A stretch of DNA of 64,000 nucleotides from Amycolatopsis sp. GM8. GTDB taxonomy: Bacteria; Actinomycetota; Actinomycetes; Mycobacteriales; Pseudonocardiaceae. The stretch spans positions 62,001 through 126,000 of the forward strand of contig NZ_JAJKFK010000001.1 in assembly GCF_021653975.1 (NCBI RefSeq), read 5' to 3'. Numbering within the stretch: position 1 is the first letter of the stretch; each line of letters opens with the position of its first letter. This document shows, piece by piece, positions 25,293 to 32,745 of the stretch. The translations under genes and the position numbers were made by a program. Under the pieces are notes generated by a model that searched no databases, was not told the origin of the DNA, and saw nothing but the letters and a program-made list of their open reading frames with translations.

Positions 25293-26496
25293 GGCCGGTC
25301 CAGACGGCCACGTTCTCCTTCTGCCCCTTGGGGAACTGGATGGGGCACTTGATGACGCCCTGCACCTGGGCGTTCGACCACTGCGCCCGCGCGCCCGGCT
25401 GCGGGGTGAACTCCGGGATGCGGCGGAGCCATTCCTCCAGCAGCACACGGAGTTCGACGCGCGCGACGTGGATGCCGAGGCACTTGTGGATGTAGTGGCC
25501 GAAGGCGAGGTGCTTGGTGCTGTTGGCCCGGTCCAGCCGGAACTCGGTGGCATTGGGGAAGGTGCGCTCGTCGCGGCCCGCCGCGCCCAGCAGCAGGAGC
25601 ATCTGCTCGCCCGCCTTGATCGGGCAGCCGGCGACCTCGGTGTCCTGGGCGACCTTGCGGGTCCCGATCACCGGCGAGTACAGGCGCAGGAACTCCTCGA
25701 CCGCGGCACCGGCCTGGTCGCGGTCGGCGGCGAGCCCGGCGAGCAGCCCGGGATCGTTGGCCAGGCGCCAGAACATCGAGCCGATGACCTTCTGGCTGGT
25801 GTCGATGCTGGCCAGCAGCAGGAACAGCGCGAACCCGAGCAGCTGCTCCTGGGTCAGCTTCTCGCCCTCGATCTCGGCGCGGCAGATGATCGAGATGAGG
25901 TCGTCGCCGTCGGAACCGGCGCGCTCGGCGAACAGGCCACCGAAGTAGGTGTAGATCTGCGTGACCGCTTCGATGGCGGCTTCGGGGCGGCTGGTGGTCT
26001 CGTGCACCAGGGCGTGGATCCACTGCTGCAACCGCTGGCCGTCCTCCAGCGGGACGCCGAGGAACACCGTCGCGAGCAGCGCCGGCAGTGGCACGGCCAT
26101 CGACTCGAAGGCGTCGCACTCGCCGTCCTCGATGAACTCGTCAATGAGGTCGTTGACGATCTTCCGCAGCGGCTCTTCGTAGGACTGGGCGCGCTTCGGC
26201 GAGAAGGGCTCGGCCACGAGTGCCCGGTACCGCTGGTGGTCCGGCGGGTCGATCTCGACCGGGATCATCTTGTTGGGCTGCGGGAACGACGGGAAGCTCG
26301 CCGGGTAGGAGGAGAACACGGCCGGGTCGCGCATGATCTTGACCTGCTCTTCGTAGCCGGTCACGACCCACATGCCGCCGTGCGCGTCGCTGTGCCCGAC
26401 CGGACACTTGTCGAGCATATCGGCCCAGTGCTCGAAAACGGTGTCGTAGGACTCGTTCAAAGCGTGGTGGTCGTAGTTCTTGTACTCCGCGGTCAT
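25282..26496 (-). CDS. Cytochrome P450 with atypical heme signature (P450 A)
   Basis: A 404-residue bacterial class-I type P450. The ExxR helix is EEFLRLYSP. The Cys-ligand loop reads FGHYIHKCLG, where Tyr replaces the second Gly of FGxGxHxCxG. The I-helix is LLASIDTSQ, with Ser in place of the usual Gly of AGxDT. The Thr and Asp of the oxygen-activation motif are kept. It probably hydroxylates the island's substrate, receiving electrons from a ferredoxin. It lies between the ADH/AveC-like operon and amidohydrolase A. The ATG at 26496 has no strong ribosome site. Confidence 0.9.
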   Translation of the reverse strand: MTAEYKNYDHHALNESYDTVFEHWADMLDKCPVGHSDAHGGMWVVTGYEEQVKIMRDPAVFSSYPASFPSFPQPNKMIPVEIDPPDHQRYRALVAEPFSPKRAQSYEEPLRKIVNDLIDEFIEDGECDAFESMAVPLPALLATVFLGVPLEDGQRLQQWIHALVHETTSRPEAAIEAVTQIYTYFGGLFAERAGSDGDDLISIICRAEIEGEKLTQEQLLGFALFLLLASIDTSQKVIGSMFWRLANDPGLLAGLAADRDQAGAAVEEFLRLYSPVIGTRKVAQDTEVAGCPIKAGEQMLLLLGAAGRDERTFPNATEFRLDRANSTKHLAFGHYIHKCLGIHVARVELRVLLEEWLRRIPEFTPQPGARAQWSNAQVQGVIKCPIQFPKGQKENVAVWTGRQL

Positions 26497-26587
26497 TGCG
26501 GTGCCTCGATTCGTGAAGCGTGGACCCAGTCAAGTTCAGAGCGAATCAATCCGTGCGGTTTCGGTCACGAGTAGCGACTACTCCCCG

Positions 26588-26620
26588 CACCACCGGTGTC
26601 CACACAGGACACCGGTGGTG
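26588..26620 (-). terminator. Terminator between the ADH operon and the P450 A gene
   Basis: A perfect 14-bp stem, CACCACCGGTGTCC with a 5-nt loop and its complement, lies 6 bp beyond the stop of the AveC-like gene on the minus strand. Confidence 0.8.
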
Positions 26621-26625
26621 ACTAC

Positions 26626-27489
26626 TCAGCCGCCGCCCGGCAGCGTGCGCACGCCGTTTTCCGCCGTGGCGCCGAACTGCCGCACATCGCCGGAAACCCG
26701 TTGCCTCGGCAGCAGGGTGTCCGTGCGGCCGCGCCGGGGGACGAGCCCCAGGATGGCCGCGACGCACGCGACCGCGATCACCGTGGCGGCCGCGCCCGAG
26801 AGCCACAGCTGTGCCGTGCTCGGGTTGTCGCCCTTGAGCGCGGTGATCATCGGCCAGCTGGACCCGACCAGGTAACCGCCGATCAGGACCGGCCCGAACC
26901 CGATCAGCGGCCACACCCGCCAGCCGGTGATGCCCCGGCTGATCCGGGACGCGCCGACCGCGATCGTCAGGCAGATCGCGACGTTGGCCGCCGAGATCCA
27001 GATCGGGAAGGACGCGATCTGCCACGGCTGGTCACCGTAGTAGGCGTACAGGCCGATCCCGACCAGCACGATCTCGGTCACGATGAAGACGACGTAGATC
27101 GCCAGGCCGTACAACGCCAGCGTCAACCGGGAAGCGCCGCGCTCGATCAGGTACCAGCCGAGAATGCCCAGCCCGCCGTAGAACGGGATGTACGAGCCGG
27201 CCGCCCACGCGGGCACCTGCCTGCCCCAGCTGGTGATCAGCTCGTGCGCTCCCGGTGCGTAGTACCAGAAATTGGCCGTGGTGTTGAACAACAGCTCGAC
27301 ACCGCTGCCGAAGCCGGTCGCGATGACGATGACCAGGCCGAGCCAGGTGCCCCAGCGCTGCCGCACCCGCACGCCGACGTAGAGCATCAGGACGACGGCG
27401 ACCGCGACGGCGATCTCCAAGACGAGCTGGCTGGTCTGGTTGGCGGGCCGGTTCGCGATATCCGGCCCGGGAAGCGGGATGCCGGGCAT
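26626..27489 (-). CDS. Polytopic membrane protein resembling the AveC (spirocyclase) family
   Basis: A 287-residue protein with about seven hydrophobic helices. Stretches NTTANFWYYAPGAHELITSW, AGSYIPFYGGLG and TEIVLVGIGLYAYYGDQPW recall the layout of AveC: an aromatic/Asn-rich loop, then an acidic residue before GxYxYxG. AveC is the avermectin dehydratase/spirocyclase, and related actinobacterial proteins are often next to oxidative catabolic genes. The match is from memory of motifs and is moderate. The ATG at 27489 has GAGGAG upstream and lies 10 bp after the alcohol dehydrogenase stop, so both are one operon. Confidence 0.5.
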   Translation of the reverse strand: MPGIPLPGPDIANRPANQTSQLVLEIAVAVAVVLMLYVGVRVRQRWGTWLGLVIVIATGFGSGVELLFNTTANFWYYAPGAHELITSWGRQVPAWAAGSYIPFYGGLGILGWYLIERGASRLTLALYGLAIYVVFIVTEIVLVGIGLYAYYGDQPWQIASFPIWISAANVAICLTIAVGASRISRGITGWRVWPLIGFGPVLIGGYLVGSSWPMITALKGDNPSTAQLWLSGAAATVIAVACVAAILGLVPRRGRTDTLLPRQRVSGDVRQFGATAENGVRTLPGGG

Positions 27490-27499
27490 GACCGTCTCC

Positions 27500-28576
27500 T
27501 CAGGCCAGGACACCGCGGAGCACCTCGCCGGCCGCGGTGGCCCGGAAGGCCTCGTTGACGTCGTCGAGCTTGAACTCGCGCGAAACCATGTTGCGCAGGT
27601 CCAGCTGACCGGACTCGACGAGCGAGACGTACTTCGGGAAGTCGCGGCTCGGGATGGACGAGCCACCGAAGCTGCTCACGACGCTCTTCCCGCTGTAGAT
27701 GAAGGAAAGCCCGTGCAGCGAGATGTTCTCGGTCGGCTTCATGACGCCGACGACGACCGCGGTGCCGGCCGAGCGCACCGAGTCAACGGTCGCGCTGACA
27801 GTCGCGGGCGAGCCGACCACCTCGAAGCCGTAGTCGGCGCCACGGCCGTCGGTGAGCTCCTTGACGACCTCCGCCACCTCGGCGTCGCCCGGGTCGACGA
27901 CATCGGTCGCGCCCAGCCGCAGCGCGGCCTTCCGCTTGAGGTCGACCGGGTCGACCGCGATGATCCGCTCGGCGCCCGCGATCCGGGCCCCCTGGATGAC
28001 CGACTGGCCCACGCCACCCGCACCGAACACGACGACCGACGAGCCGGGTTGCACTTTGGCGGTGTTGAGCACCGCGCCGACGCCGGTGGTGATCGCGCAG
28101 CCGATCAGCGCCAGCTGGGTGTCGGGCAGATCCGACTCGACCGGCACCACGAGCCGCTCGTCGACCGTCATCGTCTCGGCCATCGTGCCGAGGCCGCCGA
28201 GGCAGGGCAGGTGCGTGCCGTCGCCGCGCAGCGCGTGGGGCTTGGCGTGGAACTGCATGGTCTCGGCGCAGACGAACGCCATTCCGTTGCGACAATGCCA
28301 GCACTCGCCACAGGAGACGATGAACGAGCTGATCACCCGCTGGCCGGCCTTGACGGTGCTGACGTCCTCGCCGACGGCCTCGACGATGCCCGCGCCCTCG
28401 TGGCCGAGTACCGCCGGGGGCGGGAAGGGCAGGGTACCGTCCACGAGGGACAGGTCGGAGTGACACACCCCGGACGCGGTGATGCGGACGAGGATGTCAC
28501 GGGGACCCAGCGGCAGCGGCTCGACCTCCTCGACCGAGATGGGCTCGTTCACTCCGACGAACAGGGCTGCTTTCAT
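27500..28576 (-). CDS. Zinc-dependent alcohol dehydrogenase (MDR superfamily)
   Basis: A 358-residue medium-chain dehydrogenase. Catalytic-zinc residues lie in ASGVCHSD (about 35-42) and GHEGAG (about 58-63), and the structural-zinc cysteines in CGECWHCRNGMAFVC. The Rossmann motif is VVVFGAGGVGQS near 180. It probably oxidises an alcohol produced by P450 hydroxylation to an aldehyde or ketone using NAD, or a tightly bound cofactor as in mycofactocin-linked relatives. The ATG at 28576 follows GGGAGAC. It is divergent from the LAL regulator gene and co-transcribed with the AveC-like gene. Confidence 0.9.
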   Translation of the reverse strand: MKAALFVGVNEPISVEEVEPLPLGPRDILVRITASGVCHSDLSLVDGTLPFPPPAVLGHEGAGIVEAVGEDVSTVKAGQRVISSFIVSCGECWHCRNGMAFVCAETMQFHAKPHALRGDGTHLPCLGGLGTMAETMTVDERLVVPVESDLPDTQLALIGCAITTGVGAVLNTAKVQPGSSVVVFGAGGVGQSVIQGARIAGAERIIAVDPVDLKRKAALRLGATDVVDPGDAEVAEVVKELTDGRGADYGFEVVGSPATVSATVDSVRSAGTAVVVGVMKPTENISLHGLSFIYSGKSVVSSFGGSSIPSRDFPKYVSLVESGQLDLRNMVSREFKLDDVNEAFRATAAGEVLRGVLA

Positions 28577-28700
28577 CTGCTGTCTCCCTCCACGGGCTTC
28601 ATTGATCGCTCTGGCGGATTCCACCCGTCACGTGGCGTGGGGCACAGGAGTACCGACTACTTCGCTTGCGCGGCCGGCGGCACGGGGTAGACCTTGGGAT

Positions 28701-28756
28701 TTGGTGTGACGGCGCCCACGTCCTATGATCCGAGGGTTGTCAGCACCGACGTTGAC
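28701..28756 (+). promoter_or_regulatory. Promoter and operator of the LAL regulator gene
   Basis: A -35 TTGGTG (28701-28706), 17-bp spacer and -10 TATGAT (28724-28729) predict a start near 28736. The operator GTCAGCACCGACGTTGAC (28739-28756; one arm mismatch) lies just after it, a classic repression position. The gene starts at GTG 28776. Confidence 0.6.
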
Positions 28757-28775
28757 GCAAGGGAGCCGAGGCACC

Positions 28776-31433
28776 GTGAGTCGCGGATCGACGACCATCA
28801 GCGCTGAATGGCCGTTTGTGGGACGCAGCAGTGAACTCGACCGGATCCGGGAACTCATCGGTGACCCCGACTGCCGCGGCGCGGTGATCGCCGGGCCGCC
28901 CGGGGTCGGCAAGACCCGCCTGGCCGTCGAATGCCTGAACCTCGCCGCCGGCGAGGACTACGAGGTCGCCAGAGCGACGGCCACCGGGGCGCAGTCGCAG
29001 ATCCCGCTGGCCGCGCTGTCGCACCTGCTCTCCTCCACCAGACTGAAGAGCAATCTCGGCGCCGCGCCCGACCAGCCCGAAGCCCTGCTGCGGGCCCGCC
29101 GTGCCATCGCGTCGCTCGCGGCCGGCGGGCGGCTCGTGCTGATGATCGACGACGCGCACCTGCTCGACGAGACGAGCGCGACGGTGATCTACCAGCTCAT
29201 CGCCGCGAACGAGGCGTTCGTGCTGCTCACCGTCCGTGCCGAGGAACCGTCGCCGGAGGTGCTGGTCACCGCCTGGAAGGACGACCAGATCACGCGCATC
29301 GAGCTGGCCGGGCTCGCCACCGAGGCGGTCGGCGAGCTGCTCGGCGAGGTGCTCGGGCACGTCGATCCCGACGCGGTCGAGGTCTTCGCCGACCACGCCG
29401 AGCAGAACGCGCTGGTGCTGCGCGAACTTGTCCTCGGCGCGGTCCGCGACGGTGCCCTGACCTGCGCCGAAGGCATGTGGCGGCTGCGCGGCGAGCTGAC
29501 CCCGTCGGCCCGGCTGATCGAGCTGATCGAGACCCGGCTGCGCACCCTCGACGACGACGACCGCGCGCTGGCCGAGGTGATCGCGGTCGGCGAACCGTTG
29601 ACGCTGACCGAACTCGCCGCGCTCGGCGATCTGCGCCGCGCGGAAAAGCTGGAGCGGCAAGGAATCGTGGGCTGCGAACGGGTCGGTGCCGTCGTCATCG
29701 CGCGGCTCGCGCACCCGGTGTACGCGGAGGTGCTGCGCGCCCGGCTGCCGATGCTGCGGGTGCAGGCGATCGCGGACCAGCTCGCCGACAGCATCGGGGC
29801 CCCGACCGAACCCGCGGCGATGCTGCGGCTGGGCCGGTTGCTGCTGCTGAGCGGGCGCCGGGATCCGGAACGGCTGCTGGCGGCGGCGCGCACGGCGCGC
29901 TGGAGCTACGCGATCGGGCTCGCCGAGGAGCTCGTCAACGCCTCGCTGCAGTTCGAGCGATGTTTCGAGGCCGAACTGTTCGCGGCGGGTCTCGCGGGGC
30001 TGCGCGGCCGGTGGCAGGAGGCGGACGACCAGCTCGCCCGGCTGATGGCCGAGGCGTCCGACGACGGGCAGCGCGCCCGGGTCACCATTGCCGCGATGGA
30101 CAACTGCCTGTACGCGGGACTTCCGGAGAAGCAGCTGGCGCTGGCCGAGGCCGGGCGCACCGAGGTGGCCGATCCGGTGTGGCGCGACGAGATCCTCGCC
30201 CGCAGCTCCCCCGTGCTGGTCATGTCGCGCGGCCCGGAGGCGACCTGGTCCGCGGTCGAGGACCTGCTCTACCGCGCGTCCGGCGCGACCTTCGTCTGGG
30301 CGTCGCTGACCGGCGCCCACGCCCAAGGCCGCCGCGGCGGGACCCAGCGGGCGCTCGAACTGACCTACCGCGGGCACACGGCGCAGCTCGCGCTGGCCGA
30401 GCCGATCGCCTGGTACCCGTGGTTCCACCACTACAACCGCTGCGAAATCCTGCTGATGACCGGCCGCTGCGCCGAGGCCGAGGCGCTCGCGCAAGACGAG
30501 CACCGGCGGGCCGTGCGGGTGCACTCCGCGGAGGCTCAGGCGTCGTTCGCGTCGCAGCTCGCGCTGATCCTGACGGCGCAGGGCCGGGTGCGCACGGCGG
30601 CGAAGTACGCGCGCGAGTCGATCGCGATCTTCGCCGACCTCGGGCGGCCGATGTTCCACCGGCAGAGCGCGCAGCGGCTCGCGATGGCACTGGCCCTGGG
30701 CGGTGAGGTCGCCGAGGCCGAAGAGGTGCTGGAGCAGTGCGCGGACGAGTCCGATCCGGCGTACCTCTACAACGCCTCCGACGTGCTGCACACGCACGCG
30801 TGGGTCGCCGCCGCGGGCGGGCGGCTGGCGAAGGCCCGCGCCTGGCTCGACGAGATGCTGGCGCTGACCGAAAACATCGGTGACCGGGTGGGACAGTCGG
30901 TCGCGCTGCATTCGCTGGTCCGCCTGATGGACGGGCAGCGCACCGACGAGCTGCTCGCCCGTTTCGAGGCGCTCGGCGAGCATCTGGACGGCGAGTTCTA
31001 CGCGGCCCGGCTGCTGCACGTCCAGGGCCTGCACTCCGGTGACCCGGCGACACTGGAGAAGGCCGCGCACGAGTTCGCGTCGGCGGGGGCGTTCGCGCTG
31101 GCGGTCGAGGCCGCGGCGGACGCGGCGACCCGGTGGGAGAAGCACGGCGAACCGCGCCGCCGCACCGCGGTCAGTCACCTGGCGCGCAACTATCTGGCGC
31201 AGTGCGAGGGAATCACGCCGACGCTGCGGTCGATCTCCAGCCGGTCGGCGCTGACGGCGGCCGAGCGGGCGACCGCGGAACTGGCGGCACGCGGGTATTC
31301 GAACCGGGCGATCGCCGACGAGCTGGTGTTGTCCGTGCGCAGCATCGAAAACCGGCTGCAGCGCGCGTACGAGAAGCTCGCCATCAACAGGCGTGAGGAA
31401 CTGGCCGAGGCGCTCAAGTTCGAGCCGACCTGA
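28776..31433 (+). CDS. LAL-family (large ATP-binding LuxR-type) transcriptional activator
   Basis: An 885-residue regulator of the MalT/LAL type. Walker A GPPGVGKTR begins near residue 40, and Walker B LMIDDAHLLDE lies near 125. A long helical TPR-like region follows. The C-terminal LuxR helix-turn-helix is ARGYSNRAIADELVLSVRSI (about 845-864). LAL proteins bind ATP and an inducer and activate catabolic or antibiotic genes. I chose the GTG at 28776 because it has AGGGAGCCGAG upstream; the ATG at 28725 would place the operator inside the gene. It likely activates part of this island. Confidence 0.9.
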   Translation: MSRGSTTISAEWPFVGRSSELDRIRELIGDPDCRGAVIAGPPGVGKTRLAVECLNLAAGEDYEVARATATGAQSQIPLAALSHLLSSTRLKSNLGAAPDQPEALLRARRAIASLAAGGRLVLMIDDAHLLDETSATVIYQLIAANEAFVLLTVRAEEPSPEVLVTAWKDDQITRIELAGLATEAVGELLGEVLGHVDPDAVEVFADHAEQNALVLRELVLGAVRDGALTCAEGMWRLRGELTPSARLIELIETRLRTLDDDDRALAEVIAVGEPLTLTELAALGDLRRAEKLERQGIVGCERVGAVVIARLAHPVYAEVLRARLPMLRVQAIADQLADSIGAPTEPAAMLRLGRLLLLSGRRDPERLLAAARTARWSYAIGLAEELVNASLQFERCFEAELFAAGLAGLRGRWQEADDQLARLMAEASDDGQRARVTIAAMDNCLYAGLPEKQLALAEAGRTEVADPVWRDEILARSSPVLVMSRGPEATWSAVEDLLYRASGATFVWASLTGAHAQGRRGGTQRALELTYRGHTAQLALAEPIAWYPWFHHYNRCEILLMTGRCAEAEALAQDEHRRAVRVHSAEAQASFASQLALILTAQGRVRTAAKYARESIAIFADLGRPMFHRQSAQRLAMALALGGEVAEAEEVLEQCADESDPAYLYNASDVLHTHAWVAAAGGRLAKARAWLDEMLALTENIGDRVGQSVALHSLVRLMDGQRTDELLARFEALGEHLDGEFYAARLLHVQGLHSGDPATLEKAAHEFASAGAFALAVEAAADAATRWEKHGEPRRRTAVSHLARNYLAQCEGITPTLRSISSRSALTAAERATAELAARGYSNRAIADELVLSVRSIENRLQRAYEKLAINRREELAEALKFEPT

Positions 31434-31450
31434 TCAACGGACTCGTTGAT
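31433..31450. promoter_or_regulatory. Island operator copy after the LAL gene
   Basis: ATCAACGGACTCGTTGAT has perfect symmetric arms (20 bp if the flanking G/C pair is counted) and begins at the LAL stop codon. It precedes a decayed gene, so it may be a leftover promoter or part of a terminator. Confidence 0.5.
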
Positions 31451-31504
31451 CGACGGCCTGATCGAGTCAACTTCGGCCAGCTCGTCGAGGTCTTCGCGGG
31501 ATAG

Positions 31505-31768
31505 AAGGCGAGGTGCGGGACGCCGGCGACCACGTGCTGGTGCTGGACGGGCGGCTCGCTGACCACGCCGCTGCGCCACGCCGACCTCATCCGGCCGTAC
31601 CTGGAGCGGCTCGCGGAACGGTTCGGCTGCCGGTGCCTCGCGGGCGCGCACACCGGGGACGACGTCGTCATCGTTTCCGGTGCCGGGCGGTCCCAGGACG
31701 ACACGGACACCGCGACGCTCGCCGGCCGGTGGGTGCCGTGCCTGCCGCCGAGCGGATCGGCGGTGTGA
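31505..31768 (+). pseudogene. Probable remnant of an IclR-family regulator
   Basis: The frame ending at the TGA 31766-31768 reads TPLRHADLIRPYLERLAERF, then GDDVVIVSGAG, then GRWVPCLPPSGSAV. This order resembles an IclR effector domain: linker with TPL.HA.LI.PYL..LA..F, then the GxxxPLxPPSGxV strand. There is no DNA-binding domain or start codon, and the frame is closed upstream at 31502. It is most likely a truncated regulator gene. The remainder of the 500-bp gap holds the TetR promoter. Confidence 0.4.
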
Positions 31769-31919
31769 CACCCGACCGGGCGAGTGCCGTCCCGACCGGC
31801 TGAGACCGGCGTGCCCCTCCGCACCGTTACCGTCCGGGCGCTACGCTTCGGTGTTAGCCTGTGATCGTCTGTCGATTCGTGCCGTTCCGGCCATTCGACC
31901 GGGACACGAAAACGTGCGA

Positions 31920-31937
31920 ATCAACGGAGGGGTTGTA
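31920..31937. promoter_or_regulatory. Island operator over the TetR ribosome site
   Basis: ATCAACGGAGGGGTTGTA covers the Shine-Dalgarno GGAGGGG and the A of the TetR start codon. It matches the island operator with two arm mismatches and suggests autoregulation. Because the purine core is also a ribosome site, chance cannot be excluded. Confidence 0.5.
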
Positions 31938-32578
31938 TGGCCAAGAGCGGGATCGATGCCCGCCGCAAGGCGGCGTTGGAGGAGGGCAGCGCCGGCTACC
32001 TGGCACGCCGCGCCGAGATCATCAGCGTCGCGGCCGATGTGTTCCGCAAGCACGGATTCGAGTCGGCGACGCTGCTCGACGTGGCCAACGCGCTGGGCAC
32101 CGACCGCGCCTCGCTGTACTACTACGTGGGCAGCAAGGAAGAGCTGCTGCAGGAGATCGTCCGGCACGCGCTGAAGAACGTCGGCGACGTCGCGGAGCGG
32201 ATCAAGCGCGGCCGCAAGAGCACGCCGGACAAGATCCGGGCACTCATCGACTCGATGGTCGGCAACTACGTCGAGAACTACCCGCACATGAGCATCTACA
32301 CCGAGGATCTCGGCCGGATCTCCCGCCAGGACAGCGAGTGGGCGGTCGACGTGATCGACCAGACCCGCCGGTACGAGAAGGTGGTGCGCTCGATCATCGC
32401 GAAGGGACAGCGCGACGGCACGCTGCGCACCGACGTGCCGCTGGACCTCGCGGTGCTGTCACTGTTCGGGATGATCAACTGGATGCACCGGTGGTACCGC
32501 CCCGAGCTCAAGTACGACGCCGACGAGCTTTCGGCGACGTTCGCGCGGGTCTTCCTGGAGGGCAACGCCACGCGGTAG
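31937..32578 (+). CDS. TetR-family regulator, probable master repressor of the island
   Basis: A 213-residue TetR protein. The DNA-binding helices read AADVFRKHGFESATLLDVAN and LGTDRASLYYYVGSKEELL (about residues 34-75). The C-terminal ligand domain resembles those of KstR/FadR-like lipid and CoA-thioester sensors in actinobacteria. The start ATG at 31937 sits in a perfect ribosome-site context. An operator-like repeat overlaps that site, and copies of the same repeat lie at almost all island promoters. It is the natural candidate for their repressor, with an acyl-CoA or related intermediate as inducer. This link is inference. Confidence 0.88.
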   Translation: MAKSGIDARRKAALEEGSAGYLARRAEIISVAADVFRKHGFESATLLDVANALGTDRASLYYYVGSKEELLQEIVRHALKNVGDVAERIKRGRKSTPDKIRALIDSMVGNYVENYPHMSIYTEDLGRISRQDSEWAVDVIDQTRRYEKVVRSIIAKGQRDGTLRTDVPLDLAVLSLFGMINWMHRWYRPELKYDADELSATFARVFLEGNATR

Positions 32579-32591
32579 TCGTTTTTCCTTC

Positions 32592-32628
32592 CCGCCCGTG
32601 GTCAACGTACGCGTTGGCCGCGGGCGTT
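32592..32628 (+). terminator. Terminator of the TetR gene, containing an operator-like sequence
   Basis: CGCCCGTGGTCAACG and CGTTGGCCGCGGGCG pair with a few G-U contacts around a short loop and are followed by TTTT. The loop region also reads GTCAACGTACGCGTTGGC (32601-32618), but the hairpin explains the symmetry. Confidence 0.65.
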
Positions 32629-32675
32629 TTCGTGTGCGCGCCGGCCGAATGTGACGCGATCGGACCGTGTTCGCC

Positions 32676-32727
32676 TTGCACCGGCCCGTGGCGGCGGGCT
32701 AATCTCGGAATCAACATGGACGTTGAC
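32676..32727 (+). promoter_or_regulatory. Promoter and operator of ribBA
   Basis: A -35 TTGCAC (32676-32681), 18-bp spacer and -10 TAATCT (32700-32705) predict a start near 32712. That is inside the operator ATCAACATGGACGTTGAC (32710-32727), which has one mismatch in the outer base. Confidence 0.6.
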
Positions 32728-32745
32728 GAGGCGAGGAAGAGGACG

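Noticed and set aside
27780-27797. GTCAACGGTCGCGCTGAC inside the ADH gene as an operator
   Set aside because: The right arm is CTGAC rather than GTTGAC, and it is coding sequence in a conserved domain.
32601-32618. Operator-like GTCAACGTACGCGTTGGC counted as an extra site
   Set aside because: It is the top of the TetR terminator stem, whose pairing and T-tract explain the symmetry.
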